Shown one piece after another: positions 35,081 through 43,992 of a stretch of 64,000 nt of DNA (position 1 is its first letter; each line of letters begins with the position of its first letter). Both the position numbers and the translations under genes were made by a program. The DNA comes from Rhizobium sp. (GTDB lineage Bacteria > Pseudomonadota > Alphaproteobacteria > Rhizobiales > Rhizobiaceae), in NCBI GenBank assembly GCA_019739215.1, contig JAHHDR010000012.1:1-64000 (forward strand), given 5' to 3'. The notes under the pieces are model-generated. The model saw only the letters and a list, made by a program, of their open reading frames with translations. It was not told where the DNA came from and searched no databases.

Positions 35081-35974
35081 ATGCAGGCCACTGTTCTACT
35101 CGATGCGCGCGACATCGTCGGCGAAAGCATCATCTGGTCAGGCGACGAGCAGGCGCTCTATTGGGTCGACATCGGTGGACGGCGCATCCACCGGCTCGAG
35201 ATCGACAACGGCCGCCACGAGACCTGGCCGACGCCGGATTTTCCGACCTCGATCGGCATGCGTAGGGACGGCGGCTTCATCGTCGGCCTAACCCGCGAAG
35301 TCTGCCTGTGGACACCCGGCGGCGGTTTCGACAGGTTCGCCGTGCCGGAACCGGACCGGCCCGACAACCGGCTGAACGAGGGCCGCGTCGCGCCGGACGG
35401 GTCGTTCTGGGTCTCGACGATGCAGAACAATCTCCACCCCGACGGATCACCGAAGGCCATGGACAGCCATGTCGGGGCCGTCTACCGCATCGACCCCACC
35501 GGCACCGCCACGCAACTGACGCCGAATGAATACGGCATCACCAACACGATGGCCTGGACATCAGGCAACCGCTTTCTGTTTGCCGACACGCTGGCCAACG
35601 AGATCTATGCCTTCGACTATGATCAAGCGGCGAGGACGATCGCCAACCGTCGCATCATCGTTCAGGGGTTCGAGCGCGGACTACCGGACGGATCCTGCCT
35701 CGATTCCGAGGATGCACTTTGGAATTGCCGGGTCGTGGGCGGTGCCGCGGTGGCCCGGTTCAGCGAGACCGGCGAGCAACTCGGCCTCGTCGAACTGCCG
35801 GTATCCTGGCCGACCAGTTGCACCTTCGGCGGACAGGATCTCACGACACTCTATGTTACGTCCGCGCGCTTCACGCTGACACCGGAACACCTCGCGGCGC
35901 ATCCCGAAGAGGGGAGCGTGCTGGCCGTGGCGACCGGTATCCGCGGCGTGCCGGAGCCGAAATTCGCGTATTGA
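35081..35974 (+). CDS. SMP-30/gluconolactonase-family sugar lactonase
   Basis: 297 residues from ATG 35081 after GGGGAG. Classic SMP-30 layout: IVGESIIWSGDEQALYWVDI (core GESIIW with the metal-binding Glu, about residue 14), RLNEGRVAPDGSFWVSTM, ITNTMAW with the Asn of the metal site, and LPDGSCLDSEDALW with the Asp. It would open a sugar lactone to the acid, the step between an SDR and a dehydratase. It is divergent from the GntR gene and followed by an SDR. Confidence 0.92.
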   Translation: MQATVLLDARDIVGESIIWSGDEQALYWVDIGGRRIHRLEIDNGRHETWPTPDFPTSIGMRRDGGFIVGLTREVCLWTPGGGFDRFAVPEPDRPDNRLNEGRVAPDGSFWVSTMQNNLHPDGSPKAMDSHVGAVYRIDPTGTATQLTPNEYGITNTMAWTSGNRFLFADTLANEIYAFDYDQAARTIANRRIIVQGFERGLPDGSCLDSEDALWNCRVVGGAAVARFSETGEQLGLVELPVSWPTSCTFGGQDLTTLYVTSARFTLTPEHLAAHPEEGSVLAVATGIRGVPEPKFAY

Positions 35975-35999
35975 CATACTGGTATGGTAGAATGTTAAT
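35971..35999 (+). promoter_or_regulatory. Promoter with operator core before the SDR gene
   Basis: TTGACA (35971-35976), a 17-bp spacer and GTTAAT (35994-35999). The spacer includes GTATGGTAG (35982-35990), identical to the core upstream of the GntR gene at 33 kb. It overlaps the stop codon of the lactonase gene. Confidence 0.5.
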
Positions 36000-36030
36000 T
36001 GCGACGAAATGCGTGGAGGAGCGCCAGGAG

Positions 36031-36813
36031 ATGGACGTCGAGGGCAAGAGCATCATCGTGACAGGCGGCAGTCTCGGCATGGGCCGTGCCTGCGCCGAGC
36101 GTTTTTCGAGCGGCGGCGGGCAGGTGCTAATCGTGTCCAATGACCGGGAATCCGTGGATCGGGCGGTCGTGGAAATCGGCGGCCGGACGAGCGGGTTTGT
36201 CGGCGATGTCCGCAACGGCGCCGACATGGAGAAGGCTGCCGCCGAGGCCGTGGCGCGCCATGGCGGCATCGATATCCTGGCCTGCTGCGCCGGGATCCAG
36301 CGCTATGGCACCGTGGTCGACACGCCGGAAAATGTTTGGGACGACGTGCTCGCCATCAATCTCAAGGGCATCTATCTTGCCTCGAAATACGCCATCCCCG
36401 AGATGAAGAAGCGAGGCGGCGGTGCGATCGTCGCGATCTCCTCGGTCCAGGCCTATGCCTCGCAGGCCGGTGTCGCGGCCTACACCGCCAGCAAGGGCGC
36501 CATCAACGCGCTGGTGCGCGCCATGTCGCTCGATCATGCCGCCGAGAACATCACCGTCAATGCCGTCTGCCCGGCTTCGATCGACACGCCGATGCTGCGC
36601 TGGGCAGCGGATCTCTACAAGGGCGACATGAGCCAGGACGAGATGATCGCCCAATGGGGCAAGGGTCATCCGATCGGCCGCGTCGGCAAGCCCGAGGAGG
36701 TCGCCGAACTCGTGGCCTTCCTTGCCTCGGACAGGGCCCGCTTCATCACCGGCGCCGATTTCAAGATCGATGGCGGCACCATGGCCAAGCTCGGAATCGT
36801 GCTTCCCGATTGA
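36031..36813 (+). CDS. SDR-family oxidoreductase
   Basis: 260 residues from ATG 36031, with GGAGGAG about 10 nt upstream; the open frame extends far upstream through the lactonase gene but has no homology there. Cofactor motif TGGSLGMGRA (11-20), CAGIQ in place of NNAG, catalytic Ser in AISSVQ and YTASK, and IDGGTM near the end. It is probably a sugar or sugar-acid dehydrogenase. It lies 38 bp before the second dehydratase gene. Confidence 0.87.
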   Translation: MDVEGKSIIVTGGSLGMGRACAERFSSGGGQVLIVSNDRESVDRAVVEIGGRTSGFVGDVRNGADMEKAAAEAVARHGGIDILACCAGIQRYGTVVDTPENVWDDVLAINLKGIYLASKYAIPEMKKRGGGAIVAISSVQAYASQAGVAAYTASKGAINALVRAMSLDHAAENITVNAVCPASIDTPMLRWAADLYKGDMSQDEMIAQWGKGHPIGRVGKPEEVAELVAFLASDRARFITGADFKIDGGTMAKLGIVLPD

Positions 36814-36851
36814 TCCTCATTTCTTCCCAGACTGCCTGAACGGAGACCTGC

Positions 36852-38099
36852 ATGAAGCGGCCCAAGATCACCGATATCCGCGCCACGACCGTGACCGTGC
36901 CGCTCGAAGCGCCGCTGCGGCACTCCAACGGCGCCCATTGGGGCCGCTTCGTGCGCACCATCATCGAGGTGGAGACCGATGTCGGCATTGTCGGCCTCGG
37001 TGAAATGGGCGGCGGCGGCGAGAGCGCGGAGGCTGCCTTCAAGGCGCTCAAGACCTATCTTGTCGGCCATGATCCGTTCGAGCTCGAACAGCTCCGGTTC
37101 AAGATCTGCAATCCCACCGCCAGCCTCTACAACAACCGTACGCAGATGCATGCGGCGATCGAATTCGCCTGCATCGACATTATCGGCAAGTTCCTCGGCG
37201 TGCCGGCCTATGACGTGCTCGGCGGCAAGATGCGCGATGCGGTCGGCTTTGCCAGCTATCTCTTCTTCCGCCTGCCCAACAAGGACACCGGCCAGGGCGA
37301 GATCCGTACCGCCGACCAGTTGATCGAGCAGGCACTGGAACTCAAGCAAACCCATGGCTTCAAGGCGCACAAGCTGAAAAGCGGCGTCTTTGCCCCGGAC
37401 TACGAGCTCGAGGTTTTTCGCGCGCTGGCCCAGGCTGTGGGCACCGATACGGTGCGCTACGACCCCAATGCCGCCTTCTCGGTGGAGGAGGCAATCCGCT
37501 TCGCCAAGGGCATCGAGGATCTCAACAACGATTATTACGAGGACCCGACCTGGGGCTTCAACGGCATGCGCCGCGTGCGTGAAAACACCCATATGCCGCT
37601 CGCGACCAACACGATCGTTGTCAGCTTCGAGCAGCTTGCGACCAATGTCCTCAACCCGGCGGTCGACGTGATCCTGCTCGACACCACCTTCTGGGGCGGC
37701 ATTAGGCCCTGCATCAAGGCGGCGGCCGTCTGCGAAACCTTCCAGCTTGGCATTGCCGTGCATTCCTCCGGCGAACTCGGCATCCAGCTCGCCACAATGC
37801 TGCATCTCGGCGCGGTGCTCCCGAACCTCGTGTTCACGGCCGATGCGCATTATCACCAGCTGGTCGATGACATCATCGTGGGCGGGCCGATGAAATATGT
37901 CGATGGCGCCATTGCCGTCCCCACCGGCCCGGGCCTCGGCGTCGAGCTCGACCGCGACAAACTCGGCCAATATGCCGAGCTCTACAAATCACTCGGCGGG
38001 TATCTCTACGACCGCGATCCGGCGCGTCCGGGCTGGTTCTCCTATATGCCGAACACGCGCTGGGCCGACCCGGCAGACGATCGCATCGTGGACTACTGA
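36852..38099 (+). CDS. Enolase-superfamily dehydratase, glucarate-dehydratase-like
   Basis: 415 residues. The KxK motif KAHKLKSG places Lys174/Lys176 as the barrel base; YDPNAAF gives the first Asp ligand, YYEDPTW the second acid, LATNTIV an Asn third ligand as in glucarate dehydratase, and [15 protein letters not shown] the catalytic His, parallel to HSNRELGIS in that family. It probably dehydrates a sugar diacid or aldonic acid. It is the second dehydratase of the cluster and differs clearly from the one at 33-34 kb. Ribosome site CGGAGA precedes it. Confidence 0.87.
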   Translation: MKRPKITDIRATTVTVPLEAPLRHSNGAHWGRFVRTIIEVETDVGIVGLGEMGGGGESAEAAFKALKTYLVGHDPFELEQLRFKICNPTASLYNNRTQMHAAIEFACIDIIGKFLGVPAYDVLGGKMRDAVGFASYLFFRLPNKDTGQGEIRTADQLIEQALELKQTHGFKAHKLKSGVFAPDYELEVFRALAQAVGTDTVRYDPNAAFSVEEAIRFAKGIEDLNNDYYEDPTWGFNGMRRVRENTHMPLATNTIVVSFEQLATNVLNPAVDVILLDTTFWGGIRPCIKAAAVCETFQLGIAVHSSGELGIQLATMLHLGAVLPNLVFTADAHYHQLVDDIIVGGPMKYVDGAIAVPTGPGLGVELDRDKLGQYAELYKSLGGYLYDRDPARPGWFSYMPNTRWADPADDRIVDY

Positions 38100-38162
38100 G
38101 AAGCGCAGGCCGACCAGCAGCGGCCGATCTCCGAGGTCGATGTCCGGCGATGTCGATCGCAC

Positions 38163-39011
38163 CTATTCCATATCACCCAGTTCGTCATGAATGCTGGCGA
38201 CGATCTCGGCACGTTGCTGCGCCGATTTCCCCGCCTGCGCGGCGAATGTGAGCGCCAGGAGCCGGATGGCACTCGACACCGCGGTGTGCGAGGCACCCAG
38301 TCCGAAGCTCGCCACATGGCAGGGTAGCACGACCTTCGAATAGCGCTGTGATTCCAGCATCGAGTTGCGGTCGGTGATGGTGATGACATTGAGCCGGCTT
38401 GTCTGGGCATAGCTCAGGATCGGCTTGAGAACTGTCTGGTGCGGCGGCAGGGTGATCAGCAGCAGCACGTCCTTCGGGCCCGTCATCGCAAGGTCCTCGG
38501 CCCAGGACCCCTGGTTGATGCCGAGGATCATGACGCTGTGACGCAGCCGCGAGAGCAGCAGCCGCGCATAGCGGGCAAAGCCCTCTTCCGAGCCCATCCC
38601 AAGCACCCAGACCCGGGGGGCCGCCGCGATCAGTTCGGCTGCCTCGCGTACCTTGTCCGAGCGCATCTCCTCGAAGGTCTTGGTCAGGTTCCGCAGTTCA
38701 AGCTCGAGATGCGCGCCGATCGTGCGGCCCAGCGCGACCTGTTCCGAATTGGTGACGGAATAGTCGTAGGGCTCGGTGCGATTGCGCTCTTCGCGGGCCT
38801 GCAGCTTGACCTCGTTGAAATCGGCATAGCCCAGATGCTGGAAGAAGCGCGCCGTCGTGGCCTTCGACACGCCCGCCATTTCGGCGATCTCGGTCGCCGA
38901 ATGAGTCAGGATATCGTCCTGCCGGTCAAGCACCAGCTGGGCGAGCTTCTGCTCGCCGCTGGTCAGCCGCGAATAGCGTTCCTGAATACGCAAGACCAGA
39001 CGTGACGCCAT
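38163..39011 (-). CDS. RpiR/MurR-family regulator (HTH plus SIS domain)
   Basis: 282 residues. HTH: SATEIAEMAGVSKATTARFFQHLG (core AGVSKATTARFFQ, about 44-56). SIS domain: VWVLGMGSEEGFARYARLLLS and ITLPPHQTVLKPI, where the usual SHSG of phosphosugar sites is replaced by PPHQ, so the ligand may not be a typical phosphosugar. It is divergent from the cycloligase-paralog/ABC operon; a perfect 24-bp dyad lies in the gap and is its likely operator. Confidence 0.9.
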   Translation of the reverse strand: MASRLVLRIQERYSRLTSGEQKLAQLVLDRQDDILTHSATEIAEMAGVSKATTARFFQHLGYADFNEVKLQAREERNRTEPYDYSVTNSEQVALGRTIGAHLELELRNLTKTFEEMRSDKVREAAELIAAAPRVWVLGMGSEEGFARYARLLLSRLRHSVMILGINQGSWAEDLAMTGPKDVLLLITLPPHQTVLKPILSYAQTSRLNVITITDRNSMLESQRYSKVVLPCHVASFGLGASHTAVSSAIRLLALTFAAQAGKSAQQRAEIVASIHDELGDME

Positions 39012-39076
39012 GTAACTCCCGAATCCCCGGCCCTTTAAGCACGCCGCATAAAAAAAACACTAGCACACCTCTTGCA

Positions 39077-39116
39077 ATGATGAAACTGATGTTTCATCAT
39101 AATGAAACAATGAAAC
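39077..39116. promoter_or_regulatory. Perfect 10-bp-arm dyad plus TGAAAC direct repeats
   Basis: ATGATGAAAC (39077-39086), TGAT, then GTTTCATCAT (39091-39100) is a perfect inverted repeat. Two further TGAAAC copies follow at 39103-39108 and 39111-39116. The region is far more A/T-rich than its surroundings and lies between the RpiR-type gene and the divergent operon, so it is a strong operator candidate for that regulator. Confidence 0.65.
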
Positions 39117-39130
39117 AGACGGAGCCCCGC

Positions 39131-39869
39131 ATGTCGACTTCACGGCTGACGCGCCAGCGGATCTGGGAACGCCTTAGAAGCGTCGCCCGTCCCGACACGC
39201 GTTTCCACATGCAGTTCGCCGATTTCATCCCGGATTTCGAGGGCGTCGAGGCCGCTACCGATCGCATCACCGCACTGCCGCTCGTTCAGGACTGCCGGCT
39301 GGCTTTCGTCACACCCGACAATTCGATGGCGGAACTGCGCCGGCGCCTTGATCGCGGCACGGGTGCCGATGGTGACGGCGACCTATAACATGCAGCGGGG
39401 CTTTCTCTACCTCGCACCCGACGCGGTACCCGAGGGCGCCGAGCGCTACGCCGCCTGGCTCGACGGCATCGAACACTTCGCACGGCCGGTGACGCTGGAG
39501 GACATCGTGGCGCTCGGCCGCTTCGATTTCATGGCCACCGGCGCCTCGGCCGTCTCGGTCGATGGCGTCAGGTTCGGCAAGGGCCACGGCTTCTTCGATC
39601 TCGAATGGGGCATGTTCACAGATCTCGGGCTGGCGCAGGAGACCACCCAGGTCGCAGCCATCGTCCATGACGTGCAACTGGTCGACGACCACCTGCAGAT
39701 GAACGCGACCGACATCCCAGTCGACATCATCGCCACGCCATCGCGCCTCATCGACGTCGAACGGACCGGTCGCCGGCCGCGCGGCATCAAATGGGAACTC
39801 TTGGCACCCCAGGAGATCCATGAAATACCGCCGCTCAGGGAACTCGCCCATATCCGCGGCGTCGCATGA
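39131..39869 (+). pseudogene. 5-formyltetrahydrofolate cycloligase paralog (COG0212 type), frameshifted
   Basis: Two overlapping open frames together match the intact paralog at 43238-43978 end to end. Part 1 (from ATG 39131, GGAG upstream) covers RQRIWERLRSVARPDTRFH to LRRRL; part 2 resumes with IAARVPMVTATYNMQRGF and runs to 39869 with GKGHGFFDLEWGM. One extra T at 39348-39349 explains the break; removing it gives 245 residues versus 246 in the paralog. No other damage is seen, so sequence error or a very recent mutation is likely. COG0212 paralogs have been linked to thiamin metabolism rather than folate. Confidence 0.85.
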
Positions 39870-39903
39870 CAAGTCTCAACACAAGAACAGGGGAACAAAA
39901 GCC

Positions 39904-40878
39904 ATGAATCTCACGATCGACAGACGCCGCTTCCTCGGCCTGATCGGCGCCGCAGCAGCCTATCCGGCCATGAGCCGGCTTGCACATGCCGCCACGCCCT
40001 TTAACTTCCAGGCATCATGGATCAACGACGCCGAATTCGCCGGCTACTTCCTGGCCGCCGACAAGGGCTATTACAAGGACGAGGGGCTCGACCTCACCTA
40101 TCTCTCGGGCGGCCCCGACGTCATCCCGGAAAGCACGATCATCGCCGGCAAGGCAGACCTCACGCTCACCACGCCCGACACCACGATCAAGGCGATCGTC
40201 GAACAGGGGGCGCCCTTCAAGATCATCGGCGCCCAGTACCAGAAGAACCCGATCGGCATTGTTTCGCTGGCCAAGAACCCGATCAAGGAGCCGAAGGACC
40301 TGATCGGCAAGACGCTCGCGGTGCCGCCGGTCAACGTCATCTCGGTCGAGGCGATGCTGAAGATCTCCGGCATCGACAAGAGCCAGGTCAACATCGTCCC
40401 CTATGCCTATGACCCGACGCCACTGATCAAGGGCGAGATCGATGCGTCGCTGGATTTCACCACCAATGTGCCCTTCACCATCAAGCAGGCCGGCGAGGAC
40501 GCCACGTCGTTCCTGCTCTACGATTTCGGCTTCACCATCTTCAACGACACCGTCGTCGTCACCGACGAGATCCTGAAGACCAAGCGCAAGGAAATCGTCG
40601 CCTTCCTCAAGGCCTCCAGGAAGGGCTGGGAAGAGAACCTCAAGGATCCCGCAGCCTATCCGCCGGCCTTCGCCCACACCTGGTTCAAGGGCACCGGCCG
40701 GTCGATCGAGAACGAGATCTATTTCAACACCGCCCAGAAGCCGCTGATGGAGTCCTCCTCCGGCATCTTCGCGATGACCGAGGAGGCGATCGAGGCCAAT
40801 ATCAAGGCGCTCGCGGAAGTCGGCATTGCCGCCAAGCGCGAGCATTTCGACACGTCGGTGCTTGCGGAGATCGCATGA
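39904..40878 (+). CDS. ABC substrate-binding protein, NMT1/THI5-like, Tat-exported
   Basis: 324 residues from ATG 39904. A twin-arginine signal DRRRFLGLIGAAAA leads into a cleavage region near LAHAA (about 29). The mature part is NMT1/THI5-like (SsuA/ThiY group): ASWINDAEFAGYFLAADKGYYKDEGL (core EFAGYFLAADKGYY) and DTTIKAIVEQGAPFK. The WxxDAEFAGYF pattern resembles predicted hydroxymethylpyrimidine or thiamin-precursor binders. The COG0212 genes on both sides support a pyrimidine-precursor ligand; taurine or nitrate types are alternatives. Confidence 0.85.
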   Translation: MNLTIDRRRFLGLIGAAAAYPAMSRLAHAATPFNFQASWINDAEFAGYFLAADKGYYKDEGLDLTYLSGGPDVIPESTIIAGKADLTLTTPDTTIKAIVEQGAPFKIIGAQYQKNPIGIVSLAKNPIKEPKDLIGKTLAVPPVNVISVEAMLKISGIDKSQVNIVPYAYDPTPLIKGEIDASLDFTTNVPFTIKQAGEDATSFLLYDFGFTIFNDTVVVTDEILKTKRKEIVAFLKASRKGWEENLKDPAAYPPAFAHTWFKGTGRSIENEIYFNTAQKPLMESSSGIFAMTEEAIEANIKALAEVGIAAKREHFDTSVLAEIA

Positions 40879-41657
40879 CCGAGGCCTCGGGCATGCGTCT
40901 CGACAATGTGTCGCGCTCCTTTCAGGGGCGCGGCGCGGCCGTGCAGGCGCTCGACCATGTCTCGCTCGATTGCCCGGCCGGCTCTTTCACGGCGCTGATC
41001 GGGCCGTCGGGCTGCGGCAAGTCGACGATGCTGCGCATCGCGCTCGGCCTCGATGCACCGGATGGCGGGCCAGATGCCGGGACGGTCTCCGTCACGGGAT
41101 TGTTGCCCTCGCAGGCCGCGCGCGCGGGCATCACCGGCGTCGCCTTCCAGGATGCCGCACTGATGCCCTGGCGTAGCGTCGAGGACAATATCGCGCTGCC
41201 GCTCGACGTGCTCGGCATCCCGCGCCGCGACAAGGCAGAAAAGATTTCGGGCCTGATCCGGCTCGTCGGCCTCGCCGGCTTCGAGAAATCCCTGCCCGGC
41301 GAACTTTCGGGCGGCATGCGCCAGCGCGTCGCCATCGCCCGCTCGCTGGTGACCGATCCCAAGGTCCTGTTCCTCGACGAGCCCTTCGGCGCGCTCGACC
41401 AGATCCTGCGCCGGCAGATGAACATAGAATTGCAGCGGATCTGGATGGAAAGTCGGGCCACCACGCTTCTGGTCACCCACGGCATCGACGAAGCCGTGTT
41501 CCTCGCCGACCGCGTGGTGGTGATGCAGAGCCGGCCCGGCCGCATCGGCCGCATCATCGACATTCCGCTCGCACGTCCGCGCCGCCCGGACATTTTCACC
41601 AGCGCGGAATTCCACCATCTCGAAGACGACATCGCCGGAGCGCTCGATGGGCATTGA
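40875..41657 (+). CDS. ABC importer ATPase (SsuB/TauB/ThiZ type)
   Basis: 260 residues. Walker A GPSGCGKST (43-51), Q-loop FQDAALMPWRSV, signature LSGGMRQRVAIAR, Walker B VLFLDEPFGALD and switch VTHGIDEAVFLADRV, typical for the nitrate/sulfonate/thiamin-precursor group. Its ATG overlaps the binding-protein stop (ATGA, 40875-40878). Confidence 0.93.
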   Translation: MTEASGMRLDNVSRSFQGRGAAVQALDHVSLDCPAGSFTALIGPSGCGKSTMLRIALGLDAPDGGPDAGTVSVTGLLPSQAARAGITGVAFQDAALMPWRSVEDNIALPLDVLGIPRRDKAEKISGLIRLVGLAGFEKSLPGELSGGMRQRVAIARSLVTDPKVLFLDEPFGALDQILRRQMNIELQRIWMESRATTLLVTHGIDEAVFLADRVVVMQSRPGRIGRIIDIPLARPRRPDIFTSAEFHHLEDDIAGALDGH

Positions 41658-43221
41658 GGCGACCGGGGCCCGCTTCGCCATGCTCCGCAACTGGCTGGTC
41701 CTGCTGGCGGCCTGGGAGGTGGTCGGCCGCTTCCAGCTCGTCGCCGGCGGCGCGCTGCCCGCCCCGACGGCCGTTCTCTCCCGCCTCTGGGTCGACCGCG
41801 CCGACTATCCGCCACATATCTGGGCGACACTCGAAGGTGCCGGCCTCGGCTTTCTGATCGGCAACCTGCTCGCGATCGGGGCCGGCGCCGTCTTCGCGCT
41901 GTTTCCGGCTGCGGCGCGGCTCGGCCGCGGCATCAATATCATGCTCTTCGCGCTTCCGCCGATCGCCATCTCGCCGCTTCTTGTCCTGACCCTGTCCGGC
42001 ATGACGCCGCGCGTCGTGCTTGCCGCCATCGCCTGCTATTTCGTCACCATGACCGCCACCGTCACCGGCATTACCCAGGCCGATGGCCGCATGGTCGACC
42101 TGGTGCGCGCCTATGGCGGCGCCCGCTGGAAGACCCTCGTCCTCGTGCAGGCCCGGTCCGCCCTGCCCTCCATTCTCTCCGGCCTCAGGATCGCGGCGCC
42201 CAATGCCGTGCTCGGCTCGATCCTGGCGGAATTCGGCGGCGGCGGACGCTTCGGCCTGGGCGTCTACCTGCTCGGCTCGCTCGGCCGCGCGGAGCCGGAC
42301 AGGCTCTGGGGCATCGGCCTTGCCGCGACGCTGATCGCGGGTCTCGCCTATGCGGTCTTCTCGCTGGTGGCCTACCGGTTCACCGGCGCAACCAAGGCGG
42401 TGACCATGCCGGCCACGCCGCCGGGCGCGGGCGGAGACGGCCGGCCATTCTGGCTCAACGCCGTCCTCACCCTTGGCTCGATCCTACTTCCGATCGGTCT
42501 GTGGTGGCTGCTCCTCATCCTGATGGGGACGCCCGCGATGATCGCCAAGACCCCGGCCGGCCTCTTCGAATACCTCTTCCTGCTGCCGGGCTCCGGCGAG
42601 GCACAGCTGCGGCTGCTGCATGCACTTGCCCAGACCCTGCCCATCACACTCGCCGGCATGGCGCTCGGCATTGCCTTTGCCTTCGGCCTTGCCATCGCCT
42701 CGGTGGTCCGGCCCGGCATTATCAGGACCTTCATGCCGGTGGCGCTGGTCACCCAGACCATGCCGCTCGTGGCGCTGACCCCGCTGCTTGTCCTGCTGCT
42801 CGGACGCGGGCCGTCGGTCGTCCTGTGGATCACCATATCCGTCACCTTCTTCCCCGCCTTCGTGACGATGGCGCAGGGTCTGTCGCTGGTGCCGCGAGCG
42901 GCGCTCGACGTGCCGCGTGCCTATGGCGCGACGGCATTCGTCCAGCTCAAGCTGGTCTCGGTGCCGGCCTCGCTGCCCTATCTCTTCGCCGCCACGCGGC
43001 TCGCCGTTCCGCGCGCGCTGCTGGGCGTGATGATCGCCGAGTGGCTCGCCACCGGCACGGGGCTGGGCAACCTGCTCAACCAGTCCCGCGGCTATCTCGA
43101 CTACGGCATGATCTGGAGCGTGGCGGTGGTCTCGGTCCTGATATCCGTCCTCTTCTACCAAATCGTCGTCGTCATCGAGCGGCAGGTGCTTGCCCGGCGC
43201 GGCATGCGCGCCGCCGAATAA
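41647..43221 (+). CDS. Fused double ABC permease (two BPD domains in one chain)
   Basis: 524 residues, about twice a normal SsuC/ThiX permease. Two BPD_transp_1 domains are visible, each with its own ATPase-contact EAA-like loop: VRAYGGARWKTLVLVQA (about 155) and PRAYGATAFVQLKLVSV (about 420). Roughly twelve membrane segments. The fused chain can form the whole membrane channel alone. The ATG overlaps the ATPase gene by 11 bp. Confidence 0.9.
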   Translation: MGIEATGARFAMLRNWLVLLAAWEVVGRFQLVAGGALPAPTAVLSRLWVDRADYPPHIWATLEGAGLGFLIGNLLAIGAGAVFALFPAAARLGRGINIMLFALPPIAISPLLVLTLSGMTPRVVLAAIACYFVTMTATVTGITQADGRMVDLVRAYGGARWKTLVLVQARSALPSILSGLRIAAPNAVLGSILAEFGGGGRFGLGVYLLGSLGRAEPDRLWGIGLAATLIAGLAYAVFSLVAYRFTGATKAVTMPATPPGAGGDGRPFWLNAVLTLGSILLPIGLWWLLLILMGTPAMIAKTPAGLFEYLFLLPGSGEAQLRLLHALAQTLPITLAGMALGIAFAFGLAIASVVRPGIIRTFMPVALVTQTMPLVALTPLLVLLLGRGPSVVLWITISVTFFPAFVTMAQGLSLVPRAALDVPRAYGATAFVQLKLVSVPASLPYLFAATRLAVPRALLGVMIAEWLATGTGLGNLLNQSRGYLDYGMIWSVAVVSVLISVLFYQIVVVIERQVLARRGMRAAE

Positions 43222-43237
43222 TACAAGGGAGTTTTCC

Positions 43238-43978
43238 ATGGATATCGTCGACCACAAGGCCGCGGTGCGCGAGCGGGTCTGGAGCGAGTTGCGCAAGGTC
43301 GCGGTGCCCGACAGTCGCTTCCACTACGACTTCGGCGAATTCATCGCCGATTTCGAAGGCGGCGAGGAAGCCGTGGCGCGTCTCACCGACCATGCCTTCT
43401 ACAAAAATGCGAACTTCATCTTCATCACCCCGGACAACTGCCTCGACCGGCTGCGACACCAGGCCCTGCTCGACGGCAAGACGGTGCTGATGACGACCTA
43501 CTCGATCAAGCGCGGCTTCTGGCTGCTCAATCCGAAATGGATCGCACCGGACCTCTTGCTCTACGCCTCCACGCTCGACGGCATGGAGCGGGTCGGCCAG
43601 CCGGTGAGCCTGAAGGACATCGCCGGCATGCCTGATATCGAGTACATGGTCACCGGCACCGGCGCGATCAATCACGAGGGCGTCCGCTTCGGCAAGGGCC
43701 ACGGCTTCTTCGACGCCGAATGGGGCATGCTCTACCAACTCGGCCGGATTTCGACGGCCACCCCGTCCGCCGCCGTCGTGCATGATTGCCAGGTGCTGAA
43801 CGAGAAGCTGACCCCTGATGTCTACGACACCGTGGCCGACGTGATTTTCACGCCGACGCGGACAATCGACGTCAAGAGCCCGCACAAGCCGACCTGCGGC
43901 ATCATCTGGGATCGGCTCGACGCGCATATGTACGAAACGATCCCGCCACTTCAGGAGCTGAAGGCAATGGGCTTGTGA
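43238..43978 (+). CDS. 5-formyltetrahydrofolate cycloligase paralog (COG0212 type)
   Basis: 246 residues from ATG 43238 with AAGGGAG upstream. The fold is 5-FCL/NagB-like: FITPDNCLDRLR, TYSIKRGFWLL, VTGTGAINHEGVRFGKGHGFFDAEWG (core RFGKGHGFFDAEWG, the phosphate-binding region of cycloligases). It is the intact relative of the frameshifted gene at 39131. COG0212 proteins lack convincing cycloligase activity in published tests and cluster with thiamin genes, consistent with the ABC importer between the two copies. Confidence 0.85.
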   Translation: MDIVDHKAAVRERVWSELRKVAVPDSRFHYDFGEFIADFEGGEEAVARLTDHAFYKNANFIFITPDNCLDRLRHQALLDGKTVLMTTYSIKRGFWLLNPKWIAPDLLLYASTLDGMERVGQPVSLKDIAGMPDIEYMVTGTGAINHEGVRFGKGHGFFDAEWGMLYQLGRISTATPSAAVVHDCQVLNEKLTPDVYDTVADVIFTPTRTIDVKSPHKPTCGIIWDRLDAHMYETIPPLQELKAMGL

Positions 43979-43992
43979 GACCCGTGACCGAG

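Noticed and set aside
39340-39360. Programmed +1 frameshift in the COG0212 gene
   Set aside because: The slip site CTT-GAT lacks the stop or rare codon and stimulatory signals known from +1 sites, and the paralog is in one frame. A single-base error or mutation is simpler.
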